Shown piece by piece: positions 62,776-64,000 of a DNA stretch of 64,000 nucleotides. Numbering within the stretch: the first letter of the stretch is position 1; each line of letters opens with the position of its first letter. The stretch covers positions 48,398,311 through 48,462,310 of the forward strand of contig NC_061119.1 in the NCBI RefSeq assembly GCF_002878395.1, in the 5' to 3' direction. Position numbers and translations under genes: made by a program. Under the pieces are notes generated by a model. The model saw nothing but the letters and a program-made list of their open reading frames with translations, was not told the DNA's origin and ran no database searches. This DNA comes from Capsicum annuum (Eukaryota > Streptophyta > Magnoliopsida > Solanales > Solanaceae).

Positions 62776-62790
62776 CATTTTTTAGTAGTT

Positions 62791-62793
62791 TTC
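62791..62793. other. Right target-site duplication of the CACTA (TTC)
   Basis: TTC directly after the right terminal repeat, equal to the left copy at 40,709-40,711. Confidence 0.85.
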
Positions 62794-62880
62794 GTACTTC
62801 ATTTTCTTGACTTTCAAAGTCCACTCAACTTTGTGATTATAAGAACTATAACCAACACCAAGCAACTTCACTTATGCCAT
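62794..62880 (-). pseudogene. Third GSTU copy, start of exon 1 (right of CACTA)
   Basis: The minus-strand ATG is at 62,880-62,878, then Ala and a TAA stop at codon 3 (62,874-62,872), where the intact copies have Glu or Asp. The reading VKLLGVGYSSYNHKVEWTL aligns with residues 4-22 of GSTU-A/B, including Ser12. The expected next residues are found about 22 kb away at 40,668-40,711. Same orientation as the intact genes. Confidence 0.88.
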
Positions 62881-63428
62881 TTTTACAACTTAATTTGTAT
62901 CTAGTTTGGAACTTCACCTTGATGTACAGAAAATTATTATTTTAGTTGGTACAACAAAAAGTAGTAATGATGGTTGAGTTGGTACAAAAGATGTGATATC
63001 CGAAACAGATGCCTGGGGATTTGAGCTATTGCATAGAAGTAGGTTTACTCTCTTGTTCTATCTTGGACACAAGTACTTTATTAATTTCGAGCCACGAGTT
63101 CCCACCTCTTCTCCAATTATGACCATCTAGCAATCCGATAATGAGCCAAGGTCAAGGTAATCAACCAGCTGGTCTTTGGTTCGGAGATTCGATCAATATA
63201 ACTTTTATGGGTACATTTTCCTAGAGTTATATGCCATATGTTATTTCTAAATTCTTGCCACACATACAAACTTTTTTCTCTAGTGCAATCATATTAGACA
63301 ACCTTTTGATACATAAAAGAAAAAGATTTAAATATACTATCAAACCAATACAAACAATATGCAAACAGTTTGGTTTTTTTTCTCATGTATACATTACTTC
63401 AAAGTTCAAACCTGTTAACTCCATAAGC
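62881..63428. other. Flank of the third GSTU copy, with a possible decayed SINE
   Basis: Upstream side of the broken GSTU. At about 62,970-63,030, TGGTTGAGTTGG fits the tRNA-type A box and GGGATTTGAGCTATTG weakly fits a B box, a spacing seen in plant tRNA-derived SINEs. No clear tail or flanking duplication. No gene seen. Confidence 0.35.
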
Positions 63429-63724
63429 TGAGGTTAGATTCAGGCATTGCAATCTCCATTAATAAAGAAACTAATGGCTATAATAAGATGAACAGAGACA
63501 TAATGAATTTGGAGAGGTAAGAAGGCTCCTATGATTTTTCATATATACAAGGCTTAGGAATGAATCTGTACAATACACATATTTATAGAAGATAAAAGAA
63601 AGGAAGGAAAAGTTCCACTAACTTTTGTACCAGCTGATTACAGTTGGCATGTACAATAAAATAATTGACAACTCTAACTGACTGTTGCATAACTACTTGT
63701 AACCACTCCAACTGGTGATCTCCA
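63429..63724 (-). repeat. Copia-3 3' LTR, about 296 bp, minus strand
   Basis: The minus-strand start TGGAGATCACC follows the purine-rich TTGAGGTGGGGTA, and the end CTAACCTCA gives TG...CA termini. A TATA box (TATAAATA, minus strand, 63,580-63,587) lies inside. The ends are inferred from the polypurine tract and termini; the 5' LTR is outside the window. Confidence 0.55.
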
Positions 63725-64000
63725 TACCCCACCTCAAGTTGGAGGGGATACAATCACAACCAACTTTGGATAGCACACTTGAATACTCAACTCCAGTGAG
63801 AGCTTTGGCAAGAATGTCTGCTAGCTGATAACCAGTTCCAATATGATGCAAGTAATAAGTCCTTTAATATTGATTTGCATAAAATAACAATTAATTTCAA
63901 TATGCTTAGTACGTTCATGAAATATAGGATTCCTTGAAATATGTAAAGCAGACTGACTATCACAAAACACAAAAAAGAAACTAGTAGAAGAAACAGTGAG
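63725..64000 (-). pseudogene. pol: Copia-3 RNase H C-terminus, cut by the window end
   Basis: The minus strand reads [20 protein letters not shown] then [10 protein letters not shown], the highly conserved end of Copia RNase H with the catalytic Asp in CDSQSA. A frame change follows before [19 protein letters not shown], the usual C-terminal block. It continues beyond base 64,000. The frameshift suggests it is inactive. Confidence 0.85.

Larger units (their letters stand above)
40712..62790 (+). mobile_element. CACTA (En/Spm) transposon of about 22 kb with nested insertions
   Basis: The left end CACTACTAAAATAATCGG and the right end (reverse complement AACTACTAAAAAATGAGAA) form the CACTA terminal inverted repeat; the outermost right base is changed from G to T at 62,790. 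TTC on both sides (40,709-40,711 and 62,791-62,793) is the 3-bp duplication expected for this superfamily. Inside are subterminal palindromes at both ends, a transposase (TNP2/TnpD) gene and a TnpA-like gene in the same direction, and a minisatellite of about 76 bp. Removing the solo LTR and Gypsy-3 with their duplications leaves about 11.4 kb. Both genes carry stops, so the element is unlikely to be autonomous now. Confidence 0.93.

Overview
The window is plant nuclear DNA dominated by transposable elements. The organism is probably a member of the Solanaceae: two intact two-exon tau-class glutathione S-transferase (GSTU) genes resemble the tomato/potato/tobacco type, and the Gypsy (Tekay/Del-like chromovirus) and Copia remnants have LTR styles common in that family. 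The species assignment is inference. The only intact host protein genes I can support are the two GSTU genes on the minus strand at 37.06-38.11 kb and 39.05-39.98 kb. Almost everything else is decayed transposon.

Layout, left to right. 1-8.5 kb: a decayed Gypsy element (Gypsy-1, plus strand) with a 5' LTR cut by the window edge, gag-pol-chromodomain, and a 3' LTR truncated at about 8,495. 8.5-11.6 kb: a minus-strand Copia element (Copia-1) that lost RT and RNase H at the same junction. 11.6-12.7 kb: nothing recognised. 12.75-16.66 kb: a plus-strand Copia element (Copia-2) with internal deletions. 16.66-17.28 kb: a nearly G-free low-complexity tract with an ATAG microsatellite. 17.28-27.32 kb: Gypsy-2, with a 5' LTR that is half inverted, an integrase deletion and a 3.97 kb 3' LTR of a different subtype. 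27.3-29.2 kb: a second-subtype LTR fragment. 29.2-35.9 kb: pieces of a minus-strand Gypsy (Gypsy-4) with an intervening plus-strand LTR-like piece. 37-40.7 kb: the GSTU cluster, with a Stowaway-like MITE in one upstream region. 40.712-62.790 kb: one large CACTA (En/Spm) transposon. 62.8-64 kb: the other half of a third GSTU gene, then the 3' end of a minus-strand Copia element (Copia-3).

The main result is that 40,712-62,790 is a single CACTA transposon of about 22 kb sitting inside exon 1 of a third GSTU copy. The two GSTU halves are about 22 kb apart and join end to end around a TTC/TTC 3-bp target duplication. The CACTA carries both expected genes (a TNP2/TnpD-type transposase and a TnpA-like gene, both decayed), subterminal palindromes built on GACCACAAGTGGTC, and a minisatellite of about 76 bp (about 32 copies). 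Two younger insertions lie inside it: a solo LTR with a perfect GGAAA/GGAAA duplication, and an internally deleted, pol-less Gypsy (Gypsy-3) that splits the minisatellite and carries a GGTTA/GGTTG duplication. Without these, the CACTA is about 11.4 kb.

The order of events can be read directly: GSTU tandem duplication, then decay of the third copy (timing relative to the next step not fixed), then CACTA insertion, then solo LTR and Gypsy-3. No CRISPR, bacterial, RNA-gene or organellar features were seen. Splice sites and TE boundaries were read by eye; no database search or alignment program was run.
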